A stretch of DNA of 64,000 nucleotides from Candidatus Zipacnadum vermilionense (GTDB taxonomy: Bacteria > Armatimonadota > Zipacnadia > Zipacnadales > Zipacnadaceae), in NCBI GenBank assembly GCA_029821755.1, contig JALGSV010000004.1, positions 310,001 through 374,000 of the forward strand. Reading direction: 5' to 3'. How positions within the stretch are numbered: the first letter of the stretch is position 1; every line of letters begins with the position of its first letter. A program made the position numbers and the translations under genes. Shown here in pieces: positions 1 through 9,926 of this stretch. Below the pieces are notes generated by a model that had not been told where the DNA came from, searched no databases, and was given only the letters and a program-made list of their open reading frames with translations.

Positions 1-2
1 TC

Positions 3-1364
3 GAGCGCGAGACCTATCTGCACATGATCCAGGGCAACAACCACGCGCACTATGACGACGACTCGGGGAGCGTGGTGATCTGGGGCAAGGGCCGGATCAT
101 CTCCGACGACTTCGGCTACTACATCCCCCAGCGCACCGAGCACAGCATGGTCGAGTCGCCGCTGGCCGGCGGCGTTATGCGCGTTACCGACTTCGCGCCC
201 GCCGAGCGGCTGGACTACGTCCGGGGGGTACAGGGCGGCTGGACCCGTCAGATCGCCTTCGTCAAGGACCCCGACCCGCTGGGACCCAACTACTTCGTGA
301 TCAACGACACACTGCAAGCCCCGGCCCCCGCCACCTGGAGACTCTACCTGCTGGCCAACAACGTCACCACCGGACCGCACGGGGCGCTGGTGGAGGGCAC
401 GGAAGACGTAGATACCGACATCTTCTTCGCCTTGCCAGCACAGGTCCCCCTCCAGACAGTACCGGCAACCCACACGGCCAATGCGGGGCTGAGCCCGGAG
501 GGGGGGCAGGTGCGGCTGGAGATGACCCAGATCGGCCTGGTTGCCTCCACGGAGCGCGAGAAGGTCTTCAACGTAGTGGTCTACCCCCGGCTCAAGAACG
601 AGGCGCTGCCGACCTTCCTGGCGATTGCCGAGGGCCGCGGAGTGAAGCTGGAGACCCCGGCAGGGACGGAATACGTCTTCCTGAGCAACGAGCCGTTCAC
701 CTACAAGGAAGGCGACGTGGAGTTCACCGGGACAGTGGGAGCGGTGCAGATTCGCGCCGGCCAGCCCCACCTCAGCCTGGGGGCCCCCGGCAAGCTATCC
801 GCTCTGGGCAAGACCTTGGAGGAGGGAACGGTCACCACCGCCGCGGGGAATCTCTTGCCGATAGGCGACCTGGAGGACGGCAAGCTCACCGGCTGGGTAG
901 CGGACACCCGGCAGTACAACGCCGTGGCGCAGGTCTTCGAGGGCAACCCCGCTCCCAACGACCCCGACCACCAGGGCAAGTTCTGCCTGGCGGTGCAGAT
1001 CAGAACCACCAGCGGCATGTCCTGGACCCAGCAGCCCGTGTACATTGACCCCACCAAGACCTACAAGTGCAGCTTCAAATACTACACGCCCAACAACATG
1101 ACGCTCCAGTACGGCGGGTACGGCAACGACCTTCAGGGCCAAGCCAAAGACGACACAGGGCGCGTGTGGGATTGGAGAGCGTACATCAAGGGGCCGACCG
1201 ACAAATGGCAGGAGACGGAGACGACTATCGGCCCCCCCGGATCGGGGGCGAAATCCACTTGGCTCCCCGGCATGTTCGGGGCGGGATTCGGGTTCAGGAT
1301 CACCGGTGACGAGAACCTGACGGTCTATGTGGATGACCTGAGGTTCGAGGAGGTCAATTCGTAA
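3..1364 (+). CDS. Heparinase II/III-like protein, C-terminal part, with a C-terminal CBM-like beta-sandwich domain (5' end outside window)
   Basis: Frame is open upstream of the first ATG (E-R-E-T-Y-L-H-M). 'DYVRGVQGGWTRQIAFVKDPDPLGPNYFVINDT' parallels 'DYVRGRMAPGAYCAEGMNFEGVHHSGFTREIIFVKSPQPGGIEYAVLRDT' in the heparinase-like CDS at 44950-48219. Confidence 0.75.
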   Translation, partial: ERETYLHMIQGNNHAHYDDDSGSVVIWGKGRIISDDFGYYIPQRTEHSMVESPLAGGVMRVTDFAPAERLDYVRGVQGGWTRQIAFVKDPDPLGPNYFVINDTLQAPAPATWRLYLLANNVTTGPHGALVEGTEDVDTDIFFALPAQVPLQTVPATHTANAGLSPEGGQVRLEMTQIGLVASTEREKVFNVVVYPRLKNEALPTFLAIAEGRGVKLETPAGTEYVFLSNEPFTYKEGDVEFTGTVGAVQIRAGQPHLSLGAPGKLSALGKTLEEGTVTTAAGNLLPIGDLEDGKLTGWVADTRQYNAVAQVFEGNPAPNDPDHQGKFCLAVQIRTTSGMSWTQQPVYIDPTKTYKCSFKYYTPNNMTLQYGGYGNDLQGQAKDDTGRVWDWRAYIKGPTDKWQETETTIGPPGSGAKSTWLPGMFGAGFGFRITGDENLTVYVDDLRFEEVNS

Positions 1365-1422
1365 GGAGGGGCCGCGATGAGCGGCGGTCACGAAGTGACC
1401 GACGGGAGGCCGGCCCCCGACC
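1365..1422 (-). repeat. Palindromic repeat family 2, copy A
   Basis: Reverse complement reads GGGGGCCGGCCTCCCGTCGGTCACTTCGTGACCGCCGCTCATCGCGGCCCCTCC; shares ends with copies B and C but has a different central hairpin. Confidence 0.6.
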
Positions 1423-1525
1423 AAGCGCCCGGCGCCGCCTCAAAACCGTAGCCAATCACCGCCGGCCTGGGGTCCGCCTGCAGGGACCTTCCCCCAAAGC
1501 AGTGCGGCGGCGGATTGTAGCACGC

Positions 1526-1581
1526 GGGGGCCAGCCTCCTGCCCCACGACTCCGTCGCGGGTCACTCGACGCGGCCCCTCC
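1526..1581 (+). repeat. Palindromic repeat family 2, copy B
   Basis: GGGGGCCAGCCTCCTGCCCCACGACTCCGTCGCGGGTCACTCGACGCGGCCCCTCC, aligns with 49233-49291. Confidence 0.6.
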
Positions 1582-1590
1582 ATCAGAAGC

Positions 1591-1619
1591 TTGTGCCTTG
1601 CCCCGGCTTGCAGTACAAT
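1591..1619 (+). promoter_or_regulatory. Sigma70-like promoter for the Gfo/Idh/MocA gene at 1693
   Basis: TTGTGC - 17 bp - TACAAT. Confidence 0.5.
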
Positions 1620-1692
1620 TCGCGCTGTTGCGACGAGCGCCGCCAGGCGGCGCTCGTTTGCTGACACCATTCCATGAAACGAGGTTCAGGTA

Positions 1693-2706
1693 ATGCCCGC
1701 CAAGCTGAAAGAAGTTCGCTGCGCACTGATCGGGTACGGAGGCGCCTTCAACATGGGCAAGCTCCATGGCGATCAGATCAATGCCGTCCCTGGTATGCGC
1801 ATCACCGCCGCCTGCGACATTGACCCTAAGCGCGCGCAGCAGGCCGCCGAGGATTTCCCCGGCATCGCCACCTACACCGAGGTCAAGGCCTTGCTCAAGG
1901 ACCCCAACGTCGATCTCTGCGTCATCATTCTCCCCCACAACCTGCACGCCCCGGTGGCTCTGCAGTGCCTCAAGGCCGGCAAGCACGTCGTCCTCGAGAA
2001 GCCGATGTGCCTCTCCACCGCCGAGGCTAAAGCCATGATCACGCTGGCCAAGAAGAACGACCTCATGGTGACCGTCTACCACAACCGCCGGCACGACGGC
2101 GACTTCAAGGCGCTGCGCCAAGCCATCGCCGACGGCCTGCTGGGCGAGGTCTTCGAGATCGAGATGTGGGGCGGCGGCTACGGCGCGCCGGGCAAGTGGT
2201 GGCGCTCGAAGAAGGAGGTCTCCGGCGGGGCTTTCTACGACTGGGGCGCGCACTATCTCGACTGGCTGCTCAACCTCATCCCTGCGCCGGTGGTGAACGT
2301 CAACGGCTACTTCCACAAGCTGGTGTGGAAGCAGTCCACCAATGAGGACCACGTCCAGGCCGTTGTCCGCTTCGGCAACGGCGCCGCGGCAAACGTGCAG
2401 TTCTCCAGCATCGCCCACCATTCCCTGCCGCGCTGGCGGGTACTGGGCACCAAGGGCGCCGTTGTCTCTGGCGAGAAGGGCTTCGACTACTACACCGAGC
2501 ACGAGGGCGTCAAGGTGCAGGGCCTGATCCGCTACGGCGAGGGCACCTGGCAGGACTACTACCCGAACATTGGGGCGCACCTGATGAAGGGCGCGGACCT
2601 GGACGTCAAGCCGGAGCAGGCCGCCCGCGTCATCGCCATCATGGAGGCCGCGGAGAAATCCAGCAAGTCGGGCAAGGCGGAGACGCTGCCTGCCTGGCTG
2701 GGCTGA
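1693..2706 (+). CDS. Gfo/Idh/MocA family oxidoreductase
   Basis: N-terminal Rossmann 'CALIGYGGAFNMGKLHGDQI', 'GKHVVLEKPM', 'VYHNRRHDGDF'. Confidence 0.92.
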   Translation: MPAKLKEVRCALIGYGGAFNMGKLHGDQINAVPGMRITAACDIDPKRAQQAAEDFPGIATYTEVKALLKDPNVDLCVIILPHNLHAPVALQCLKAGKHVVLEKPMCLSTAEAKAMITLAKKNDLMVTVYHNRRHDGDFKALRQAIADGLLGEVFEIEMWGGGYGAPGKWWRSKKEVSGGAFYDWGAHYLDWLLNLIPAPVVNVNGYFHKLVWKQSTNEDHVQAVVRFGNGAAANVQFSSIAHHSLPRWRVLGTKGAVVSGEKGFDYYTEHEGVKVQGLIRYGEGTWQDYYPNIGAHLMKGADLDVKPEQAARVIAIMEAAEKSSKSGKAETLPAWLG

Positions 2707-2739
2707 GCAGCGGGTCAACGACAGCTGAACGACGGCTCG

Positions 2740-2765
2740 GGGGCGGGGGCAGGCGCCTCCGCCCC
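2740..2765 (+). terminator. Hairpin terminator after the 1693-2706 gene
   Basis: GGGGCGGGGGC-aggc-GCCTCCGCCCC followed by GTTTG. Confidence 0.5.
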
Positions 2766-2796
2766 GTTTGCTTGCGCACACCGGGAGGTGACACGT

Positions 2797-3963
2797 ATGG
2801 GTGTCCGAGAGCTGCCCATACGGGCGGTTACAAAGGGGCAGCGGCATCACTTCTTTGGGTACTACGATAAGTCGCCATGGGACGATGCGATGGAAAGGGT
2901 GCTGGGCTTGGAGGTGGGGTTCATGGACCGCCCCCCCACAGGGAGGGACGTCGCGGTCATCGGGGTCATGGACGTGGCCCGGGATTACACCTGGCAGCCG
3001 GTGGCCGAGACGCGGGCGTGGTGCTGGCAACAAGGGGCGATGCTGCGCTGGTTGCCGGGGAGCGGGGACCGGGAGATCATCTACAACGACCTGCAGGAGG
3101 GGCAGTTCGTCGCAGTCATCCACGACCTGACGACGGACACCAAGCGGATCTTGCCGCGGCCGGTGTACGCACTCACCCCGGACGGGCGCGCGGCGGTGAC
3201 GGTCAACTTCACGCGGCTGGACCACTTCTACGCCGGGTACGGGTACGCCGGCGGGCCGGAAGACGGGCAACTGGAGAACCCCGCCCCTGACGACGAGGGC
3301 GTCTGGTGGATGGACCTGACGACCGGGCAGTCGCGGCTGGTGGTGTCGCTGGCGGAGCTGGCGGCCTACCGGTCCCACCCGCGCATGGCGGGACGGCCGC
3401 GCTACCTCAACCACCTGCAGTTCAACTCGGCCGGGACCCGGTTCATCATGCTTGATCGGTGGATGGCGGACCTCGGCCACCTGACCCGGCTGTACACCGC
3501 CGGCCCCGACGGACCCGACCTCTACCTGCTGGCCGATGACGACCTGGTGTCACACTTCGACTGGTGCGGAGCGGAGAAGGTGCTGGCCTGGGCGCGGACG
3601 CCCGAGTTAGGCGAACACTACCTGCTCTTCACCGACCAGAGCGAAGAGGTGGAGGTGGTCGGGGCCGGGGTTCTAGATCAGGACGGCCACTGTTCCTACT
3701 CCCCCGATCGGCGCTGGCTGCTCACCGACACCTACCCGGACTGTGAGGAGAAACGGACGCTGATCCTGTACGAACTCGCGAGCGGCCGGCGGCACAACGT
3801 GGGCCGGCTCTACTCGCCGGCGCCAGCCAGCGATGACCTGCGCTGCGACCTGCACCCCCGCTGGAGCCCCGACGGCCGGCAGGTATGCTTTGACTCGATC
3901 CACGAGGGCAGCCGGCAAATGTACGTGATGGACGTCTCTGCCGTAGTCGTCGCTGCTAGTTGA
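2797..3963 (+). CDS. Beta-propeller (TolB/oligogalacturonate-lyase-like) protein of the 'HHFFGYYDKSPWD' type
   Basis: ATG at 2797 preceded by GGGAGGTG; 'GQRHHFFGYYDKSPWD', 'SYSPDRRWLLTDTYPD', 'LHPRWSPDGRQVCFDSIHEG'. Confidence 0.7.
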   Translation: MGVRELPIRAVTKGQRHHFFGYYDKSPWDDAMERVLGLEVGFMDRPPTGRDVAVIGVMDVARDYTWQPVAETRAWCWQQGAMLRWLPGSGDREIIYNDLQEGQFVAVIHDLTTDTKRILPRPVYALTPDGRAAVTVNFTRLDHFYAGYGYAGGPEDGQLENPAPDDEGVWWMDLTTGQSRLVVSLAELAAYRSHPRMAGRPRYLNHLQFNSAGTRFIMLDRWMADLGHLTRLYTAGPDGPDLYLLADDDLVSHFDWCGAEKVLAWARTPELGEHYLLFTDQSEEVEVVGAGVLDQDGHCSYSPDRRWLLTDTYPDCEEKRTLILYELASGRRHNVGRLYSPAPASDDLRCDLHPRWSPDGRQVCFDSIHEGSRQMYVMDVSAVVVAAS

Positions 3964-4052
3964 GACAGGCACCACCGCCCAGGGGAGAGACCGTTGCGGA
4001 GTCTGGGAGGAGGCGCACTGAATAAGCAGCGGCGACTGGCGTATGACGAACT

Positions 4053-4077
4053 GGGGAACGGGACGGACCCGTTCCCC
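4053..4077. terminator. Bidirectional hairpin between convergent genes
   Basis: GGGGAACGGG-acgga-CCCGTTCCCC perfect 10-bp stem. Confidence 0.55.
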
Positions 4078-4105
4078 CTTCCGCGCTCACCAATCGCCCT
4101 CTGCC

Positions 4106-6463
4106 CTACTGGCCTGCCCGGAACTCCACGTCCACCAGGTCCTTCCCCGACGTGCAGATGACGCGGTGTAGTTGCAGATTAGTCACGCCTGCCGGAGCGC
4201 CCCCGGGGACCCAGACGCGGACGCTGAGCAGTGGTTCGATCATCTCCGCTACCCACTTCGGGTCCGCCTCTCCCCTATCGTCCAGGTACGCGAACCCGTC
4301 CGCCCCGTTGGGCATCTTCGCGGCGCCGGGCGTCCCGGAGTTCATGTTACACTGCAGCAACGCAGCCCGGGCGGGTGGTTGGGCGTTGTTAAGGAGCACC
4401 GTATCTGCGGTCGAGCCCGCTTGGTTCACCCAGAAGAGATTGTTCATGATGAGCAGGTTAGCGTCGGCGCCGTCCCCTGCGGTCTCGACCCGGGCGGTTA
4501 TGTTGGAGTTGACGGGAAGCAGTAGACCCGTCAACAGGGCAAATGAGCCCCGGAAACCGTCGGCGCCTACCAGGGGGTGTTCCAGCGAGGTCTTGTAGGA
4601 GAACCGAGTGGCGTCGATGGCCATCATGCCGGTGTCGTTGAGCAGGATGGCCTGGCCGGCGTCACCGGAGATCTCATGGTAGACGCTGCGCACCACCAGC
4701 CGCCCACCCTTCTCAACAGCGTAGTCGGCCTGGGCGGTCCCGGTGGCGCCGCACAACACGGAGACCTGGCTGGGCACGTGCTCGGCGTCTTGCACCAAAG
4801 GTCCGCCGACCACCTTCACCCACGTCTGGCACTCGGTGGCCCCCTGCAGATTGCGGAGCATCACGTCGCTACGCTCCAGACCGTTGACGAGGATGCCTGT
4901 GGGGCGCATCGTCGGATTGAAGCCGGTAGCGTTGAGTTGGTCGGCGAAGATGCGCCCGCCTGGTTGGTCGGCCTTGTCCACCAGGAGGCAATTGCCACGC
5001 TGGGCCTGAAGGGACAGGTCGCGGACCGTCGCTACTGAGGGGCCAACCAGGCGCAGAAGGGTCCCGCCCTCCGGCCCCGTCCACTGCAGGACGGTCGCCG
5101 TCTCCGCCGCGCCGTCGCCGATCAACTGCACGTCGCAGCCCGCGGGGATGGTGAGGGTCTGGTCAATGCTGTAGATGCCCTTGGCAATGTGCACGACCGG
5201 ACGCTGTCCCTGCAGAGCCGCGGCGGAGTCAAGCGCGGCCTGAATCGTCGCCGCGTCCGCCCCGACGGCGATCTCGAAAACCTGCCGCTCTCTAGAGGGC
5301 GGGCAGGGCGGCAGCATCGGCAGCTCGCTGCTGATGGTCGCCGGATCCACAACCGTATCGTCGTTGATGCGCAGGAAACGCCCCGTTTCACTCACCGGAT
5401 CTTCCACCGTGTAAGTGTTGCCTACGAAGGTCTGATTGCCCCAGGTCATGCCCACCACCGGCCCCTCCTGCTCCGGGCGCGACTTGATAACGTTGTTCCC
5501 CACGAAGTACGGCCCGCCGTTCCCCAGGCGAATCGCCCACGGCCCCGTCGGCTCGATGATGCGGTTCCCGGTGATGGAGGTGGCAGAGCCCCAGGTGTGG
5601 CCGCCCGAGAAATCGAGGAAGCAGTTGGACCCGATGGAGGTATTGTTGATGAAGGACATGGTCATCAGGTTCGCGGTCCCGATGTCCGCGTTCTTCGAGC
5701 GCAGGAACAGGTTCTGGTAGGCGTGGAAGTTGCCAGCATTGTTGTACATACCGTAGCCGCAATCCTCAAACCGGCAGTACCACGCCCAGATGTCGAGAGC
5801 GTTGTAGTTGGTGGGCACGATGCCCTTCTCCGAGCAGCGCAAGAACTGGCAACGCAGCACCGCGTTCTCCGCCTGCCCGAAGGCGCCGACAATGCCCATC
5901 ACCAGCCCCATCTTCACGTCCTGGAAGACCATGTCCGAGGTCTCGTTGTAGGTCGAGAACGCCGGCCCGTAGCCGAGAGCCACTGCCGCTTTGCCCTGCC
6001 CGTCAAGGGTCAGGCGGCTGATCTTGGAATACCAGGCGTCGTAGGTGAACATGGTCCCATCGGCGGGGCCATCCCACTTCAGGATGGTGGTAGCGGGATC
6101 CTCGCCGATAACCGTTATGCCCATGCCCTCCGTGTGGGCTTGGCGGATTGTGCTGACGGTATTGGTGAGGCGATACGTGCCGGCGGGGAAGTACAAGACG
6201 CAGGAGTCCTGGTGGAAGCGCAGTTCATCGAGGCCGCGCTGAATGGCGGCCGTGTCGTCGGCCACGCCGTCCCCCACCGCACCGTAGTCGGCCTTGACGT
6301 CCTTCCAGGAGGCGTAGGGGCCGTTGAACTCCTCCGCAAAGGCCTGGGAGGCAGCCGCGGCAGTAGGCGCGGGAGTCGGACCCGGGGCGGCCTGGGCGAG
6401 GCAACCGGCGAGGAGAAGGCAGAGACAGAGTAGAGTCCAGGTAGAGACGCTGCGCATAGCCAA
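4106..6463 (-). CDS. Pectate lyase superfamily / right-handed beta-helix lipoprotein
   Basis: Lipobox-like signal 'LLCLCLLLAGCLAQ'; 'DVKADYGAVGDGVADDTAAIQRGLDEL' followed by beta-helix-like repeats. Confidence 0.82.
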   Translation of the reverse strand: MAMRSVSTWTLLCLCLLLAGCLAQAAPGPTPAPTAAAASQAFAEEFNGPYASWKDVKADYGAVGDGVADDTAAIQRGLDELRFHQDSCVLYFPAGTYRLTNTVSTIRQAHTEGMGITVIGEDPATTILKWDGPADGTMFTYDAWYSKISRLTLDGQGKAAVALGYGPAFSTYNETSDMVFQDVKMGLVMGIVGAFGQAENAVLRCQFLRCSEKGIVPTNYNALDIWAWYCRFEDCGYGMYNNAGNFHAYQNLFLRSKNADIGTANLMTMSFINNTSIGSNCFLDFSGGHTWGSATSITGNRIIEPTGPWAIRLGNGGPYFVGNNVIKSRPEQEGPVVGMTWGNQTFVGNTYTVEDPVSETGRFLRINDDTVVDPATISSELPMLPPCPPSRERQVFEIAVGADAATIQAALDSAAALQGQRPVVHIAKGIYSIDQTLTIPAGCDVQLIGDGAAETATVLQWTGPEGGTLLRLVGPSVATVRDLSLQAQRGNCLLVDKADQPGGRIFADQLNATGFNPTMRPTGILVNGLERSDVMLRNLQGATECQTWVKVVGGPLVQDAEHVPSQVSVLCGATGTAQADYAVEKGGRLVVRSVYHEISGDAGQAILLNDTGMMAIDATRFSYKTSLEHPLVGADGFRGSFALLTGLLLPVNSNITARVETAGDGADANLLIMNNLFWVNQAGSTADTVLLNNAQPPARAALLQCNMNSGTPGAAKMPNGADGFAYLDDRGEADPKWVAEMIEPLLSVRVWVPGGAPAGVTNLQLHRVICTSGKDLVDVEFRAGQ

Positions 6464-6493
6464 TCACTCCTGCGATTCGGGATGGGATACTGC

Positions 6494-8572
6494 TCAACTC
6501 AACTGCGAATGAAACACCCGGCCCTCCCCCTCATAGGCACCTGCGCGCCAGGGGAGGTTCCACTGCATGTGCTGATCGACGTACACGTCGCGGCGGCCGT
6601 TGATCGTGATCGCCAGCCCCGTCATCTCCCACGGCGACAGGTCCCCCTCGTCCCCCTGCACGGGGAGTACTTCGACGGAGACCGGGGGCGGATCATCCCC
6701 CTCGAAAGGCACCAGCATCGTCGCAAACAACCAATTCCCGGTCTGGCGGTGCGTATAGGTCAGATGGTCCGGGTTCTCGTAGTCCTTTACGGGCCAGGGA
6801 TGGGGCTCCATCGCGCCCTGCCCGGCGGCGCCGGGGACGGGAAGGATGAGCAGGTTCCCGCCCTCGCCGTGGGTGACCAGGCGGCCGTCGGGGTGGAGAG
6901 TGTGCGGGACGTTGAGGTGAAAGTGGAGCTGGTAGTCGTGCTCGGCCTCGCCGGGGGCGGTGAAGCGGTCAAGCATGATCCAGTACTGGCCGCGCAGGTA
7001 GAAGAGCTTGCGGCGGACGGCGGTGACCTTGTCAGGGAGGCGGAAGTAGCCCTCGTGGACGCCGCTGAAGTAAGCGAAATCGCGCTCAGCGCGCCAGTCG
7101 TCCACGGTAGGAGTGATGGTGGCGCCCAGGAGGAACTCGGAGACCACCGGGACCTGGTCCTGGCCGTCGACGGTGGCGACGTTGTGGGCGGCGCTGCTTA
7201 CGCGCCACATGCGGGCCTGCGGGTCGTAGGCGGGATCCAGCGAGGGGCCGTACCAGTTGTCCACCAGGATCCGGCGGCCACGGGCGTATAGCTCGAAGCC
7301 GAGGCGGTCGGCGTGCTGGTGGCTCGTGACGCGGGGGCCGACGGGACCGGCGACGAGAGCGAGGTAGTCGGCGCGGCGGGACCAGTCCTGGCGCATGACG
7401 TACAGGCCGCTGCGGCGCAGACAGGTGTCGGGAGCGGGCGGGGCGACGGCGGGGACGCGGTGGTAGGCCGGGAGCAAGTTGCGGCCCTCTTCCGACAGGA
7501 GGCCGTAGGGGGGTTGCCAGTCCGGGGAGAGGGTCTCGGCGACCCACTTGGCCTCGGGGAGGCAGAACTGCGCGGCGTAGCGGCGCAGTTGGGTGAGAGC
7601 TGCGGTTTCCCGCGGAACCGCCCGCAAGTCGCGCCGAGACCATTGGCCTCGGGCGATGAAGCCGGCCGAGACGCGGGTATCATCACCGAAGACCGGGTAG
7701 CCGCCGTCGGGGGCGATCAGGTGCCACCCGGCGTCGGCCATGACGCGGAGCTTGGCGCGGGTCGCCTCGCGGACGACCAGCCCGTTCATCTCCGCGAAGT
7801 GAGCCCAGCGGAGCAGGTTCCCCGCCGCGAAGAGGCTGTAGCCGGGAGCGCCCTCCCTGCTCCAGCCGTCGTCCTCGAAGAGGATGTCGACCTCGCGGTC
7901 CAGGTAGTCCGTCCCGAGCGCGCGGAAGCGAGCGACACCGATGAACTCAGGGAAGCACACGCCGAGGGTGAAGAAGCCCAGGAAGGTGTGGGCCCACCAA
8001 TTGTGACCCGTGGTACCGAGAGTGGTCTCCGTCCAGGCGCGGGCCTCGGCCCACTCCTTGCCGGCCTTGGTCAAGAGCCACGCGAAGAACGGAGCAAGGT
8101 CGGAGTCGGCGCACTCGTCGAGGGGGAACAGGTAGCGGATCAGATCCACCACGGAGTGCACGACACCCCAGTAGCCCTCGTCCCAGCGGTCGCTGTAGTC
8201 CAGCACCTTCTCGGCCATCGCGTGGCACCGCTCCGGGGTGGCCGCGAGGATAATCGTCTCCGCCCCGAGGTGGTGGTACGTATCCGAGTGGTTGACTACC
8301 AGCGGCTTCCCGCGGACCTTTTCCCAACGCCGCCCTGCGGCCTCTACCTCCTCCGCCGAGGCTCCGGCGCGCAGCTCGGCAACATAGGCCCGGGTATACC
8401 CCAGTCGTGGCGTCTCCCGTTCGCGCAGGTGTCGGATCAGACCCAGCGCCGCTTCGGTAGAACGCCCCTCTCGGGAGGCGGCGGCGAAATCTGTCTCCGC
8501 CAAGTCCGGGCGGGACCAGTCCACCTGTCCGCAAAGGAATTGGGCAACTTGGTGCAGGCGGTCTTCGGACAT
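6494..8572 (-). CDS. Heparinase II/III family protein
   Basis: Start chosen at MSEDRLHQ (upstream CAGGAGAG); 'TSHQHADRLGFELYARGRRILVDN' C-terminal heparinase-type motif; paralogue of 9927-11975. Confidence 0.8.
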   Translation of the reverse strand: MSEDRLHQVAQFLCGQVDWSRPDLAETDFAAASREGRSTEAALGLIRHLRERETPRLGYTRAYVAELRAGASAEEVEAAGRRWEKVRGKPLVVNHSDTYHHLGAETIILAATPERCHAMAEKVLDYSDRWDEGYWGVVHSVVDLIRYLFPLDECADSDLAPFFAWLLTKAGKEWAEARAWTETTLGTTGHNWWAHTFLGFFTLGVCFPEFIGVARFRALGTDYLDREVDILFEDDGWSREGAPGYSLFAAGNLLRWAHFAEMNGLVVREATRAKLRVMADAGWHLIAPDGGYPVFGDDTRVSAGFIARGQWSRRDLRAVPRETAALTQLRRYAAQFCLPEAKWVAETLSPDWQPPYGLLSEEGRNLLPAYHRVPAVAPPAPDTCLRRSGLYVMRQDWSRRADYLALVAGPVGPRVTSHQHADRLGFELYARGRRILVDNWYGPSLDPAYDPQARMWRVSSAAHNVATVDGQDQVPVVSEFLLGATITPTVDDWRAERDFAYFSGVHEGYFRLPDKVTAVRRKLFYLRGQYWIMLDRFTAPGEAEHDYQLHFHLNVPHTLHPDGRLVTHGEGGNLLILPVPGAAGQGAMEPHPWPVKDYENPDHLTYTHRQTGNWLFATMLVPFEGDDPPPVSVEVLPVQGDEGDLSPWEMTGLAITINGRRDVYVDQHMQWNLPWRAGAYEGEGRVFHSQLS

Positions 8573-8612
8573 GATACTCTCCTGGCAGGTAGGGTCGCGC
8601 CAAGCGGCGCGT

Positions 8613-9914
8613 TCATCCGCAGTCCTCATTCGGTATCTCGCCGGAATCCCGGATCTCCCCCAAGCCCGCTTCCAGGATGCCGTCGGTCCCCGGCGCCAGT
8701 TGCGCCGGGAGGTGATACTCCCAGTAGCTGTCCACCTCATAGCCCCCCTCGGGGATCATGCGGGTCGAGGGGAGGTACGCCCGGCAGCCATCAGTGTAGC
8801 CCAGGGGGAAGGTCACGCCCCGGTCGTACTCGGCCAGGATGAGGTTGCCCAGATCGGATACCACCTCCGCCTCCACCCCGATTAGCCGGAGGCCCCGGCC
8901 CAATTGCAGGGCGTGCAGGTCCATCTCGACGTGCGTCCGGAGCGCGCCGCGCCGGTTGAGCCGCCGCAGCATCTCCTCGGCCCACGCGCGCCGGGCCTCG
9001 CGCTCCGAGGGGTCGTGGGCGTCCCGTTCCAGGTCCGACCGCACCGGCAGCGCGTCAAAGGGAAAACGCAGCGTACGGCGGGCCAGGCGCAAGTCCGGCT
9101 CGACCTCCACCAGCCCCTCCTCAGCAACGTTGATGACCGCTTCCGCTATCTCGTGCCCCGCCTCCTCCATCTCCTCCCAGGTACCCGGTCGCCAACGCTC
9201 CTCCCCCTCCGCCACCTGCCGTGGCTTTGTGTCGCCCCCCGCGCCCTGCAGGAACAACGCCCCCTCCGTCTGGAAGTGCTCATTCAGGAGGCGCATGGCC
9301 GCCCCTGGGTAGTCGGCGGAGATGTCCAGGCTGTAGATCATCGACGGGTGACAGGAGGCCGAGAACAGCAGCGAAACCACCTGGCCGTCCGCACCCCGCA
9401 GAAGACAAATAGGGACAGTGTTGCAGATAGTCCCCGCGCGGCACGGCGCCCACTGGGCCCGACCCAGGGCGTCCGGTTTGCGGCGGCTGACGGGGACAGC
9501 GGTTCGACCCGCGCCCGCCCACAGGCTGACCTCCTGCGTCTGCTCCGCGGCCTGGCAGGCGGCGCTGACGTAGCCCTCCTCTATCTCGTCCATGTACTCC
9601 GAGTCCGGCGCGCCGGAGTAGGCCCAGCGGGTCAGGCGAGGGCCGGCGTGCGTGTGGCTGACGTTGAGCAGGATACGGCCGGCGGGCAGGTCCAGCCGCC
9701 GGCCGATCGCCCCCTTGAAACGATCCACGTGCCGCCGCTCGAAGAACAGCAGATCAGCGCCAAGGATCAGCGATTGCTCGCCCTCGTGCCTGAGATACAG
9801 CGCGCGGACGTACAGGTCATCGTGGATGCTGGTGATGCCGCCTTGCTGCCCGAGGCCCTCCATGGGCAGACCCAGAGGCGGGGTGACCTTGGCTTGACCG
9901 AAGCCTGCGAACAT
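8613..9914 (-). CDS. Neutral/alkaline ceramidase-like protein
   Basis: 'FGQAKVTPPLGLPMEGLG', 'ILGADLLFFERRHVDRFK', 'NVSHTHAGP', 'SASCHPSMIYSLDISADYPGAAM'. Confidence 0.8.
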   Translation of the reverse strand: MFAGFGQAKVTPPLGLPMEGLGQQGGITSIHDDLYVRALYLRHEGEQSLILGADLLFFERRHVDRFKGAIGRRLDLPAGRILLNVSHTHAGPRLTRWAYSGAPDSEYMDEIEEGYVSAACQAAEQTQEVSLWAGAGRTAVPVSRRKPDALGRAQWAPCRAGTICNTVPICLLRGADGQVVSLLFSASCHPSMIYSLDISADYPGAAMRLLNEHFQTEGALFLQGAGGDTKPRQVAEGEERWRPGTWEEMEEAGHEIAEAVINVAEEGLVEVEPDLRLARRTLRFPFDALPVRSDLERDAHDPSEREARRAWAEEMLRRLNRRGALRTHVEMDLHALQLGRGLRLIGVEAEVVSDLGNLILAEYDRGVTFPLGYTDGCRAYLPSTRMIPEGGYEVDSYWEYHLPAQLAPGTDGILEAGLGEIRDSGEIPNEDCG

Positions 9915-9926
9915 GGACCTTCCTCC

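Noticed and set aside
1502-1693. 63-aa plus-strand ORF before Gfo/Idh/MocA
   Set aside because: Composed of the family 2 repeat plus promoter; Arg/Pro-rich; not a plausible protein.
1456-3480. 674-aa minus-strand ORF
   Set aside because: Antisense to two clear genes; low-complexity R/P/V/G composition typical of GC-rich shadow frames.
7313-8842. 509-aa plus-strand ORF
   Set aside because: Antisense to the heparinase gene and the ceramidase-like 3' end; no domain-like sequence.
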